A stretch of 64,000 nt of DNA from an uncultured Clostridia bacterium (GTDB lineage: Bacteria > Bacillota > Clostridia > Oscillospirales > Acutalibacteraceae), in the NCBI GenBank assembly GCA_945787805.1, contig CALZID010000003.1:1-64000 (forward strand), in the 5' to 3' direction. Below, one piece after another: positions 17,049 to 25,185 of the stretch (position 1 is its first letter; each line of letters begins with the position of its first letter). The position numbers were made by a program, and so were the translations under genes. The notes below the pieces were generated by a model. That model made no database searches and was not told the DNA's origin. It saw nothing but the letters and a program-made list of their open reading frames with translations.

Positions 17049-18344
17049 ATGGCTGAAAATCAAAAACTGTATATGCAAATTTACAATTATTACAAAAAAC
17101 TCATTGAAGAAGGCACGCTTTCAAAAGGTGTGCGTCTGCCGTCAATCCGTCGTTGTGCAGAAGAGAGAAATGTGAGCAAAACAACGGTTGAACAAGCATA
17201 TATGTGCCTTTGTGACGACGGTTACATTGTGCCGAAAAGCCAAAGCGGATACTATGTTTCAAAATCAAAATCCAATGTGGTAATTCAAAATAACAGCCAA
17301 ATATCAAGCAAGAATAAAAATGATATTTTATATGATTTTTCATCGGTGGGTGTTGACGCCGAAAGCTTTAATATGGATATATGGCGAAGATATGTGAAAA
17401 GTGCTCTGAGACAGACCGAAAAACTGCTTTTCTACGGTGAACCGCAGGGCGAAATTGAACTTCGCAGAGAGATTGCAGAATATGTCCGACAAAGTCGAAA
17501 CTGTGTATGTAACGAAGAAAACATCGTTATCGGTGCAGGTGTGCAAACCCTTCTGAGTATTATTTGCCCAATACTTAAAAACCGAAAAACCGTGTATTTT
17601 GAAGATAAAAACTATAAGCAGGGCATCGCAATTTTTGAAGACTACGGATACAAATTTTCAAGCAGAGAAAAGAGTAATATTCTATATGTTTCACCGTCCT
17701 ATTCCGGCAAAACAGGGGATAGTATGAGCGTTAATGACAGATTTTCTCTCGTGGAATTTGCAAGAGAAAACAATAAAATTATTATCGAAGATGACTATGG
17801 CAGTGAATTTCGCTATTTAAACCGACCGACCCCGTCTTTGCAAGGTCTTGACGGCGGTGAAAATGTGGTATATTTGGGGACATTCTCAAAACTTTTGTTA
17901 CCGTCAATCAGAATTAGTTTTATGATTTTGCCAAATGCGATTTTAAGTGAATACAAGAAAAAAAGTCACCAATATAACCAAACTGTTTCAAAGGCTGACC
18001 AAATAGCACTTTGCAGTTATATCCGTGACGGACACTTAAATTCTCAAATAAGAAAATCCAGAAAACTGTATATGCAAAAATCTAAAATGCTCAGTGATTT
18101 ACTCTTACAAAAATTCGGTAAAAAAGTGAAAATAATAAAATCCGATTCGCCCCTTTATGTAAGGTGTGCTTTCAATTTGCCGCTAACTAATAAAGAAATA
18201 CAAAAAAGACTTTTAGAAAAAGGCGTTGCAGTAATATTGTCAGGTGAAAAAGACGAGATTGCTTTTTCGGTTTCGTCGGTTTCGATAAATCACCTTGAAA
18301 AAGCGGTGGAAACTATGAAAAATGCTATTGATATTTGTCAATAA
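17049..18344 (+). CDS. pdxR: MocR/PdxR family transcriptional regulator (GntR HTH fused to aminotransferase fold)
   Basis: A 431-aa protein. Residues 1-75 are a GntR-type winged helix (LPSIRRCAEERNVSKTTVEQAY). The rest is a class I aminotransferase-like domain with the PLP lysine Lys281 in TFSKLLLPSIR. Such proteins sense PLP and control B6 genes. It faces pdxK and the S-component gene across a 115-bp intergenic region with repeated AAAAGTGT, so it most likely regulates vitamin B6 salvage. The symbol rests on this context. Confidence 0.82.
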   Translation: MAENQKLYMQIYNYYKKLIEEGTLSKGVRLPSIRRCAEERNVSKTTVEQAYMCLCDDGYIVPKSQSGYYVSKSKSNVVIQNNSQISSKNKNDILYDFSSVGVDAESFNMDIWRRYVKSALRQTEKLLFYGEPQGEIELRREIAEYVRQSRNCVCNEENIVIGAGVQTLLSIICPILKNRKTVYFEDKNYKQGIAIFEDYGYKFSSREKSNILYVSPSYSGKTGDSMSVNDRFSLVEFARENNKIIIEDDYGSEFRYLNRPTPSLQGLDGGENVVYLGTFSKLLLPSIRISFMILPNAILSEYKKKSHQYNQTVSKADQIALCSYIRDGHLNSQIRKSRKLYMQKSKMLSDLLLQKFGKKVKIIKSDSPLYVRCAFNLPLTNKEIQKRLLEKGVAVILSGEKDEIAFSVSSVSINHLEKAVETMKNAIDICQ

Positions 18345-18406
18345 TTACAAAAAAACACCGCAAATATAATAATACTAATTTAATATGCTCTTTTTTGGAA
18401 AAATTA

Positions 18407-18435
18407 TAGACATTTTGTGAATTGTCTGTTATAAT
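18407..18435 (+). promoter_or_regulatory. Hydrogenase operon promoter
   Basis: TAGACA (18407-18412) and TATAAT (18430-18435) are spaced 17 bp. The leader to the first gene is about 120 bases and AT-rich. TTGTGAA inside the spacer is half of a Rex-like operator, but the second half is poor. Confidence 0.6.
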
Positions 18436-18561
18436 TTTAACATACAATTTTATTATGAGATTGTATGCGTATCTGTAACTTTTAAAGATGCACAAAAAAG
18501 TATTTAATAGGGTAGAGAATATCTGTTTTCTATCGTTATTTTAAAAGGAGGAAACCTAAAA

Positions 18562-19059
18562 ATGCTCAAAAAAATCAGTTCCCTTCCGTTTAAAGGAACA
18601 AAGGAACAAGAAGCACAGCTTATGTCTGTAATTGAAGCAAATAAGGACGATAAAAGTATGCTTATGCATGTAATGCAAGAAGCACAAGGTATTTACGGAT
18701 ATCTTCCTTATGAGGTTCAGGTAATGATTGCAGAAGGTATGGATGTTCCGCTTGAAAAAGTATACGGCGTATCAACTTTCTATGCACAATTCTCACTTTC
18801 ACCAAAGGGTGAAAATAACATTTCGGTTTGTCTTGGTACGGCTTGTTATGTTAAAGGCTCTCAGGACCTTATTGACAGAATTTCAGAAAAACTCGGAATC
18901 GGCCCCGACGAATGTACTGCTGACGGAAAATTCTCTCTTGAAGCATGCCGTTGTATCGGTGCCTGCGGTCTTGCTCCCGTTCTTACGATTAACGATGAAG
19001 TTTACGGTAAGCTTACAGGCGACGATATTCCGGGTATTCTTGAAAAATATATGGCATAA
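18562..19059 (+). CDS. NuoE-like [2Fe-2S] subunit of bifurcating [FeFe] hydrogenase (HydC/HndA type)
   Basis: A 165-aa thioredoxin-like ferredoxin subunit with the four cluster cysteines in CLGTACYVKG and CRCIGACG, as in NuoE. It is first in an operon with a NuoF-like and an [FeFe] hydrogenase subunit, which together form the HydABC type that couples NADH and reduced ferredoxin oxidation to H2 formation. A strong AAGGAGG precedes ATG 18562. The stop overlaps the next ATG (TAATG). Confidence 0.92.
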   Translation: MLKKISSLPFKGTKEQEAQLMSVIEANKDDKSMLMHVMQEAQGIYGYLPYEVQVMIAEGMDVPLEKVYGVSTFYAQFSLSPKGENNISVCLGTACYVKGSQDLIDRISEKLGIGPDECTADGKFSLEACRCIGACGLAPVLTINDEVYGKLTGDDIPGILEKYMA

Positions 19060-19610
19060 TGAGAGAACTGTCTCTTAACATTTTAGACATTGCTCAAAAT
19101 TCAATATCTGCCAATGCGTCACTGATTACCGTTGAAGTTGCGGAGAATACAGTTGAGAATACATTGCTCATCGGTATTTACGATAACGGAAAAGGTATGA
19201 GTGAAGAACAGGTAAAAAGTGTAATCGACCCGTTTTTTACTACGAGAACAACTCGCAAGGTGGGTATGGGCATTCCGCTTTTTAAAATGGCGGCAGAGCA
19301 GACGGGCGGCAGTTTTGAAATCAAATCGGAATTGGGTGTGGGTACCGAAGTCCGTGCATTTTTTAAGACCGACAGTGTTGATTTCACACCCTTGGGTGAT
19401 GTGGCGTCAACAATTCAAATGCTAATCACAATGAATACTGACCGTGACTTTGTTTATAAATTCAAGGTCAACGAAAAAGAATTTGTTTGCGATACCCGTG
19501 AGATTAAAGAAATATTGGGCGATGTTCCCCTTGACGCTTATGAAGTGTCACAGTGGCTGAAAGATTATATTGTAGAAAATTCCAACGAAATTTACGGAGG
19601 TGCGTTATAA
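19059..19610 (+). CDS. Histidine-kinase-like ATPase domain protein in hydrogenase operon
   Basis: A 183-aa protein with a GHKL ATP-binding fold: N box near ILDIAQNSISANA, G1 DNGKGM and G2 GMGIPLF. It has no dimerisation/phospho-acceptor domain or sensor domain. The C-terminal third is unassigned. Proteins of this type sit at the same place in many clostridial Hyd operons; their role (perhaps regulation or assembly) is unknown. Translation is coupled to the upstream subunit. Confidence 0.75.
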   Translation: MRELSLNILDIAQNSISANASLITVEVAENTVENTLLIGIYDNGKGMSEEQVKSVIDPFFTTRTTRKVGMGIPLFKMAAEQTGGSFEIKSELGVGTEVRAFFKTDSVDFTPLGDVASTIQMLITMNTDRDFVYKFKVNEKEFVCDTREIKEILGDVPLDAYEVSQWLKDYIVENSNEIYGGAL

Positions 19611-19982
19611 ATGAAAACTCTTGCAGAGCTTATGGCTATAAAAGAAGCAACAAAGCAGAGAATGACAGTTCGTGAAGACACAGGTGACGAAGCAATCAGA
19701 ATAGTTGTCGGTATGGCAACTTGCGGTATTGCGGCAGGTGCCCGTCCCGTGCTTAACGCTTTTGTTGACGAGATTGCAAAGAGAAATCTTAAAGGGGTTA
19801 CAGTTTCACAGACAGGTTGTATCGGTATGTGCCAATATGAACCGATTGTTGAAGTAATCCAACCGGGCAAAGAAAAAGTAACTTATGTAAAAATGACAGC
19901 TGACAAAGTGGCAAAGGTTGTTACCGACCATATCGTGAACGGAAATCCTGTTGCCGAATATACAGTCAGCGCTATCAAATAA
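19611..19982 (+). CDS. [2Fe-2S] ferredoxin-like hydrogenase subunit (HndB type)
   Basis: A 123-aa thioredoxin-like ferredoxin with cysteines in MATCGIAAGA and TGCIGMC. It corresponds to HndB of NADP-reducing hydrogenases. It lies between the ATPase gene (0-base gap) and the NuoF-like subunit. It probably carries one [2Fe-2S] cluster in the complex or donates electrons to it. Confidence 0.85.
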   Translation: MKTLAELMAIKEATKQRMTVREDTGDEAIRIVVGMATCGIAAGARPVLNAFVDEIAKRNLKGVTVSQTGCIGMCQYEPIVEVIQPGKEKVTYVKMTADKVAKVVTDHIVNGNPVAEYTVSAIK

Positions 19983-19994
19983 GGAGGGAACACA

Positions 19995-21782
19995 ATGTAT
20001 CGTTCACATGTACTCGTTTGCGGCGGTACCGGCTGTACCTCTTCAAACAGCGCAGCAATAATTGAGGCTCTTGAAGCTCAAATTGCCGATAAGGGACTCA
20101 GCGAAGAAATCAAAGTTATCAGAACAGGCTGTTTTGGTCTTTGCGCACTCGGTCCGATTATGATTGTTTATCCTGAAGGCTGCTTCTATTCACAGGTTAA
20201 GGTTGAAGACATTCCCGAAATCGTTGAAGAACACCTTCTTAAAGGACGAATTGTTACTCGTCTTCTCTATGATGAAACAGTAACACCCGAAGAAATTAAA
20301 TCTCTTAATGACACAACATTCTATGCAAAGCAACACCGTGTCGCTCTTCGCAACTGCGGTGTTATTGACCCTGAAAACATTGATGAATACATAGCATATG
20401 ACGGTTATCAGGCACTTGCTAAGTGTCTTACCGAATACACACCCGAACAGGTTATTCAGATAGTTAAAGATTCGGGACTTCGCGGCCGTGGCGGCGGCGG
20501 ATTCCCCACAGGTCTTAAATGGAGCTTTACAGCTGCAAACCAGGCTGACCAAAAATATGTTGTATGTAATGCCGATGAAGGCGACCCCGGTGCATTTATG
20601 GACCGTTCGGTTCTTGAAGGCGACCCGCACTGTATTATTGAAGCAATGGCAATTTGCGGATATGCAACAGGCGCAACAGAGGGTTATGTTTATGTCCGTG
20701 CAGAATATCCGATAGCCGTTGAAAGACTTAAAATCGCTATTGAACAAGCCAAAGAATACGGTCTGCTCGGTAAAAACATCTTCGATTCAGGCTTTGATTT
20801 TGACCTTCATGTCCGTCTCGGTGCAGGCGCATTCGTTTGCGGTGAAGAAACAGCTCTTATGACATCAATCGAAGGTAACCGCGGTGAGCCGAGACCCCGT
20901 CCTCCATACCCGGCAGTAAAAGGTCTTTTCGCTAAGCCGACAACAGAAAACAATGTTGAAACATTTGCAAATATTCCGCAGATTATTCTCAAGGGTGCTG
21001 ACTGGTTCGCATCAATGGGTACAGAAAAATCAAAGGGCACAAAGGTATTTGCGCTGGGCGGTAAAATCAATAACACAGGTCTTGTTGAGGTTCCGATGGG
21101 AACAACTCTTCGTGAAGTTATCGAAGAAATCGGCGGAGGCATTCCTAACGGAAAGAAATTCAAAGCTGCTCAAACAGGCGGTCCTTCGGGCGGATGTATT
21201 CCTGCATCTCTTATGGATACACCAATCGACTATGATAACCTTACGGCAATCGGCTGTATGATGGGTTCGGGCGGACTTATCGTTATGGACGAAGACAACT
21301 GTATGGTTGATATTGCTAAGTTCTTCCTTGACTTCACAGTTGATGAATCCTGCGGTAAATGTACACCTTGCCGTGTGGGTACAAAGAGACTTCGTGAAAT
21401 GCTTGAAAAGATTACAGACGGTAAAGCAACTCTCGAAGACCTTGACAAGCTCGAAGAGCTTTGCTACTACATCAAAGAAAACTCACTTTGCGGTCTCGGA
21501 CAAACTGCTCCCAACCCTGTTCTTGCAACACTTAAATTCTTCCGCAACGAATATATTGCTCACATTGTTGACAAGACTTGTCCGGCAGGTGTTTGCAAGA
21601 AGCTTGTTAAATATGAAATTGTTGCTGACAAATGTAAGGGCTGTACACTCTGTTCAAGAAAGTGCCCTGTCGGTGCTATCAGCGGTACAGTTAAGAACCC
21701 ACACACAATTGACACAAATAAATGTATCAAGTGCGGCGTTTGTATGGAATCTTGTAAGTTCGGCGCAATTACTAAGAAATAA
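19995..21782 (+). CDS. NuoF-like FMN/NADH-binding subunit of bifurcating hydrogenase (HydB/HndC type)
   Basis: A 595-aa flavoprotein. Residues 1-100 are a thioredoxin-like [2Fe-2S] domain (GGTGCTSSNS, TGCFGLC). The central NuoF core has the NADH/FMN loop GRGGGGFPTGLKW and the 4Fe-4S site ESCGKCTPCRVG. The C-terminus carries two ferredoxin clusters (CKGCTLCSRKCP and CIKCGVCMESCK). It is the NADH-oxidising flavin subunit where bifurcation is thought to occur. GGAGGG precedes the ATG; 12 bases follow to the hydA ATG. Confidence 0.95.
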   Translation: MYRSHVLVCGGTGCTSSNSAAIIEALEAQIADKGLSEEIKVIRTGCFGLCALGPIMIVYPEGCFYSQVKVEDIPEIVEEHLLKGRIVTRLLYDETVTPEEIKSLNDTTFYAKQHRVALRNCGVIDPENIDEYIAYDGYQALAKCLTEYTPEQVIQIVKDSGLRGRGGGGFPTGLKWSFTAANQADQKYVVCNADEGDPGAFMDRSVLEGDPHCIIEAMAICGYATGATEGYVYVRAEYPIAVERLKIAIEQAKEYGLLGKNIFDSGFDFDLHVRLGAGAFVCGEETALMTSIEGNRGEPRPRPPYPAVKGLFAKPTTENNVETFANIPQIILKGADWFASMGTEKSKGTKVFALGGKINNTGLVEVPMGTTLREVIEEIGGGIPNGKKFKAAQTGGPSGGCIPASLMDTPIDYDNLTAIGCMMGSGGLIVMDEDNCMVDIAKFFLDFTVDESCGKCTPCRVGTKRLREMLEKITDGKATLEDLDKLEELCYYIKENSLCGLGQTAPNPVLATLKFFRNEYIAHIVDKTCPAGVCKKLVKYEIVADKCKGCTLCSRKCPVGAISGTVKNPHTIDTNKCIKCGVCMESCKFGAITKK

Positions 21783-21794
21783 GGAGAGTGCGAA

Positions 21795-23528
21795 ATGGTA
21801 AACATTAAAATTAACGATAAAGCTTATACTGTACCAAAGGGTAGCACAATCCTTGAAGCTGCCCGTTATGCAGGTATAGAAATCCCCACACTTTGCTATC
21901 TTAAAGATATTAACGAAATCGGTGCTTGCCGTATCTGTATGGTAGAAGTTAAGGGTGCAAGAAGTCTTGTTACTGCTTGCGTATTCCCCGTAAATGAGGG
22001 AATGGAAATTTATACAAATACAGAAAGAGTCAGACATTCAAGAAAAATGACTCTTGAACTCATTCTTTCAACTCACGACAGAAAATGTCTTTCATGCTTG
22101 CGCAGCGGAAACTGCGAGCTTCAAAAGCTTTGCAAGGAATTCGGCGTAGAAGACGAAGGCAGATTTGACGGCGAAGTTATCAAATACAACTTTGACGATT
22201 CAGCTGCTCACATGGTTAGAGATAACAATAAATGTATTCTCTGCCGTCGCTGTATTGCGGCTTGTGACCAACAGGGCGTTTCGGTTATCGGTGCAAATGC
22301 CCGTGGCTTTGACACTCATGTCAGCTCAGCATTTGATAAAGACCTTGCAGATGTATCTTGTATCTCCTGCGGTCAGTGTATTGTCAACTGCCCAACAGGC
22401 GCAATCGTTGAAAAAGACAATTCAGCAGATGTTCTTGCGGCAATCAACGACCCTGAAAAGTTTGTTATTGTTCAAACTGCTCCGTCAATCCGTGCAACAC
22501 TCGGTGAAGCATTCGGTATGAGCATCGGTACAAATGTTGAAGGTAAAATGGTTGCGGCACTTCGCCGTCTCGGCTTCGATAAAGTTTTCGATACAGACTT
22601 TGGCGCTGACCTTACAATTATGGAAGAAGCAAACGAGCTTATTGAAAGAGTACAAAACGGCGGCACTCTTCCTATGATTACATCCTGCTCACCGGGTTGG
22701 ATTAAATACTGTGAGCACTATTATCCTGACCAAATCGGTCATCTTTCAAGCTGTAAATCACCGCAACAGATGTTCGGCGCAGTTATGAAAACATACTATG
22801 CCGAAAAAATGGGTATAGACCCCAAGAATATGGTAGTTGTGGGCATTATGCCTTGTACAGCTAAGAAGTTTGAAGTAGGCCGTGAAGACCAGTCAGCGTC
22901 GGGTTATCCTGATGTTGATATTGCTCTTACAACAAGAGAGCTTGCAAGAATGATTGAGAGTGCAGGTATTTTCTTCCCGCATCTTCCCGACGAAGAATTT
23001 GACAATCCGTTCGGCGAAAGCACAGGTGCTTCAACAATCTTCGGTGCAACAGGCGGCGTTATGGAAGCAGCTCTCAGAACAGCAGTTGAAAAACTCACAG
23101 GCGAAACACTTAAAGATGTTGACTTTACCGCAGTTCGTGGTATGGAAGGCATTAAAGAAGCAGAGTATGATGTAGCGGGCAAGAAGATTAAGGTTGCTGT
23201 CGCTTCGGGAACAAAGAATGCAAAGGTTCTTATGGACCAAATCAAGAACGGCACAAGCGAATATCTCTTCATCGAGATTATGGGTTGTCCCGGCGGTTGT
23301 ATCAACGGCGGCGGTCAGCCGATTCAACATGCAGTTGTCCGCAATTTCGTTGACCTTAAAGCTCGCCGTGCAGAGGCTCTCTATACAGCTGACAAAAACA
23401 ATCCTGTAAGAAAGTCACACGAAAACGAAGCTATCAAGACTCTCTATGCAGAATATCTTGAAAAACCGGGTAGCCATAAGGCTCACAAAATTCTTCACAC
23501 ATCTTATGTGGCAAGAAAGAAATATTGA
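21795..23528 (+). CDS. hydA: [FeFe] hydrogenase catalytic subunit (HydA/HndD type)
   Basis: A 577-aa catalytic subunit. The N-terminal plant-type [2Fe-2S] domain is followed by a His-ligated 4Fe-4S (HDRKCLSCLRSGNCELQ), two 4Fe-4S ferredoxin clusters (CILCRRCIAACD, CISCGQCIVNCP) and the H-cluster domain. The three H-cluster signatures are TSCSPGW (Cys298), MPCTAKKFE (Cys354) and MGCPGGCINGGG (Cys498, Cys502). All ligands are intact, so the enzyme should be active if the maturases HydEFG are encoded elsewhere. Last gene of the operon, with a good terminator after it. Confidence 0.96.
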   Translation: MVNIKINDKAYTVPKGSTILEAARYAGIEIPTLCYLKDINEIGACRICMVEVKGARSLVTACVFPVNEGMEIYTNTERVRHSRKMTLELILSTHDRKCLSCLRSGNCELQKLCKEFGVEDEGRFDGEVIKYNFDDSAAHMVRDNNKCILCRRCIAACDQQGVSVIGANARGFDTHVSSAFDKDLADVSCISCGQCIVNCPTGAIVEKDNSADVLAAINDPEKFVIVQTAPSIRATLGEAFGMSIGTNVEGKMVAALRRLGFDKVFDTDFGADLTIMEEANELIERVQNGGTLPMITSCSPGWIKYCEHYYPDQIGHLSSCKSPQQMFGAVMKTYYAEKMGIDPKNMVVVGIMPCTAKKFEVGREDQSASGYPDVDIALTTRELARMIESAGIFFPHLPDEEFDNPFGESTGASTIFGATGGVMEAALRTAVEKLTGETLKDVDFTAVRGMEGIKEAEYDVAGKKIKVAVASGTKNAKVLMDQIKNGTSEYLFIEIMGCPGGCINGGGQPIQHAVVRNFVDLKARRAEALYTADKNNPVRKSHENEAIKTLYAEYLEKPGSHKAHKILHTSYVARKKY

Positions 23529-23552
23529 TTATTCAATGAATAATTAAAATGG

Positions 23553-23590
23553 CGGGAAGTATAGAAATGTACTTCCCGTCTTGTTTTTTT
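23553..23590 (+). terminator. Terminator of the hydrogenase operon
   Basis: A perfect 9-bp stem CGGGAAGTA/TACTTCCCG is followed by TCTTGTTTTTTT. Confidence 0.9.
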
Positions 23591-23646
23591 GTCAAAAATG
23601 TTGTATTATATACGGTACAATGAATATTTAAAATAAAAGGACTACT

Positions 23647-24522
23647 ATGATTAAAAGAATTATTGCATTATTACTTGTGTTTTCATTTGTATTCTCATTT
23701 TCAGCTTGTCAAAACAGAGATAATGTGTCTGATACAACAGAAAGCACAACAGAAATTACAACAGAAGCAACAACACAAGTACCGACGGTTAAAGTGACAA
23801 TACCCGAAGGATACACCCTTGTTAAAATTTCCTGGCTTTTAGAAGAAAAAGGGCTTTGTACATCAAAAGAATTTATTGACGCTTGTCAAAGCTATAAGGA
23901 TTGGCTTAATATAGCGGATTATCCGTTTTTAAACGATTTACAGAGTGCTGAAAATGTGTGCTTTTATCTTGAAGGCTATTTTTTCCCACTCACTTATGAT
24001 ATTCCCGAAACTGCAACTGCACAAGACATTATCAAAATGTTTTTGAACGGTACAAAACAGAAATTCGATGATTCATTTATGTACTCTGTAAGTAAATCCG
24101 GTTTTAATCTTCACGAAATTCTGACTATGGCATCGCTTATCGAAAAAGAAGCCTTTACCAATGAACAAAGAACAATGATTTCATCGGTTTTGCATAACCG
24201 ACTTGATAAAAAAATGCGATTTCAATGTGACCCGACAGTAAAATACTGCACGGGGGTAATTGAGCTTATCTATCCCGAAAAGCTTGACTATTTTAAACAT
24301 TATTATAATACTTTCCGTTGCGACGGACTTATGGCAGGGCCTATTTGTAATCCGGGAATGGCTTCAATTGAAGCGGCATTAAATCCTGCCGATACAAATT
24401 ATCTTTATTTCATTATCGGCACAGTTGAGCCTCACGAGGCAAAATATTCAGAAACCTATGCAGAGCATACTAAATTCTGGAATGAGAATAAAGACAGATT
24501 AACAGGGGGTGAGAGCCAATGA
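23647..24522 (+). CDS. MltG/YceG-like endolytic transglycosylase, lipoprotein form
   Basis: A 291-aa protein with a lipoprotein signal (lipobox FSAC, Cys21) and a Thr/Glu-rich linker, then an MltG domain. The catalytic glutamate is Glu166 in MASLIEKEAF, and NPGMASIEAALNPADTNYLYF is the C-terminal family signature. MltG cleaves nascent peptidoglycan strands at the membrane. A second MltG, with a cytoplasmic extension and transmembrane anchor, is at 36.4-37.9 kb, so this is a secreted paralogue. Its stop overlaps the next gene (ATGA). Confidence 0.85.
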   Translation: MIKRIIALLLVFSFVFSFSACQNRDNVSDTTESTTEITTEATTQVPTVKVTIPEGYTLVKISWLLEEKGLCTSKEFIDACQSYKDWLNIADYPFLNDLQSAENVCFYLEGYFFPLTYDIPETATAQDIIKMFLNGTKQKFDDSFMYSVSKSGFNLHEILTMASLIEKEAFTNEQRTMISSVLHNRLDKKMRFQCDPTVKYCTGVIELIYPEKLDYFKHYYNTFRCDGLMAGPICNPGMASIEAALNPADTNYLYFIIGTVEPHEAKYSETYAEHTKFWNENKDRLTGGESQ

Positions 24523-25133
24523 ACATAAAATTAGCGGACAGACTTGTTGAACTCAGAAAAGAGAACAAGCTTTCCCAAGAAGCACTGGCAGAAAAATTGG
24601 GGCTCAGCAGACAGTCAATCTCAAAGTGGGAGCGAGCAGAAGCGTCACCCGATACCGATAATTTGATAGCTCTTGCAGAGCTTTATCAAATTAGTCTCGA
24701 TGAGCTTTTAGGCAATGAACCCGCAAATACAGAAGAAAAAAACGAAGAAAAGAGAGAAAATGCAAAAGAAAAGCGAGAGAAAAAAGCTCTTACCCAAAAG
24801 CAACGAAAAGGTAAAAAAATTCTTTCAACGGTACCGATTTTTCTCGTTTTAGCAGTGGCGATATATGTTGGTGTCGGTTTGCTGACAGGCGGAGCTTGGT
24901 GGGCTCTTATGTGGGTTTTATTCCCCCTTGTAATTGGATTTGCATTTTGGGGATTATCCTTGTTAGCCGAACATATTAAGGCATTATCCGTCTTTTGCGG
25001 GGCATTGGCAGTGACGCTTGCGGCGGCTTCGATTTTTGCCGCATTGGGTATTCAGTTCGGTCTTTGGCGCATAGCCTGGCTTGTGTTCCTGATAATTCCG
25101 GTTTACATATACTTATCAGTTATAAAGAAATAA
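24519..25133 (+). CDS. XRE-family HTH regulator with C-terminal membrane domain
   Basis: A 204-aa protein. Residues 5-60 form a Cro/CI-type helix-turn-helix (LSQEALAEKLGLSRQSISKWERAE). Then comes a charged Glu/Lys linker (about 70-105) and a hydrophobic part with roughly four membrane segments. Membrane-bound XRE regulators of this build are common in Clostridia; the signal is unknown. Overlap with the MltG-like gene suggests coupled expression, perhaps linked to envelope state. Confidence 0.8.
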   Translation: MNIKLADRLVELRKENKLSQEALAEKLGLSRQSISKWERAEASPDTDNLIALAELYQISLDELLGNEPANTEEKNEEKRENAKEKREKKALTQKQRKGKKILSTVPIFLVLAVAIYVGVGLLTGGAWWALMWVLFPLVIGFAFWGLSLLAEHIKALSVFCGALAVTLAAASIFAALGIQFGLWRIAWLVFLIIPVYIYLSVIKK

Positions 25134-25138
25134 AAATA

Positions 25139-25162
25139 GGACCTATCCTTTCGGATAGGTCC
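25139..25162. terminator. Bidirectional terminator between XRE gene and PFOR
   Basis: A perfect 10-bp stem GGACCTATCC/GGATAGGTCC with a TTTC loop is flanked by A-rich and T-rich sequence on the two sides. It serves converging genes. Confidence 0.85.
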
Positions 25163-25185
25163 ATTTATTATATGAAAGCTTTTAA

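Noticed and set aside
18413-18440. Rex operator in the hydrogenase promoter
   Set aside because: Only one half, TTGTGAA, fits; the second half is too degenerate to call.
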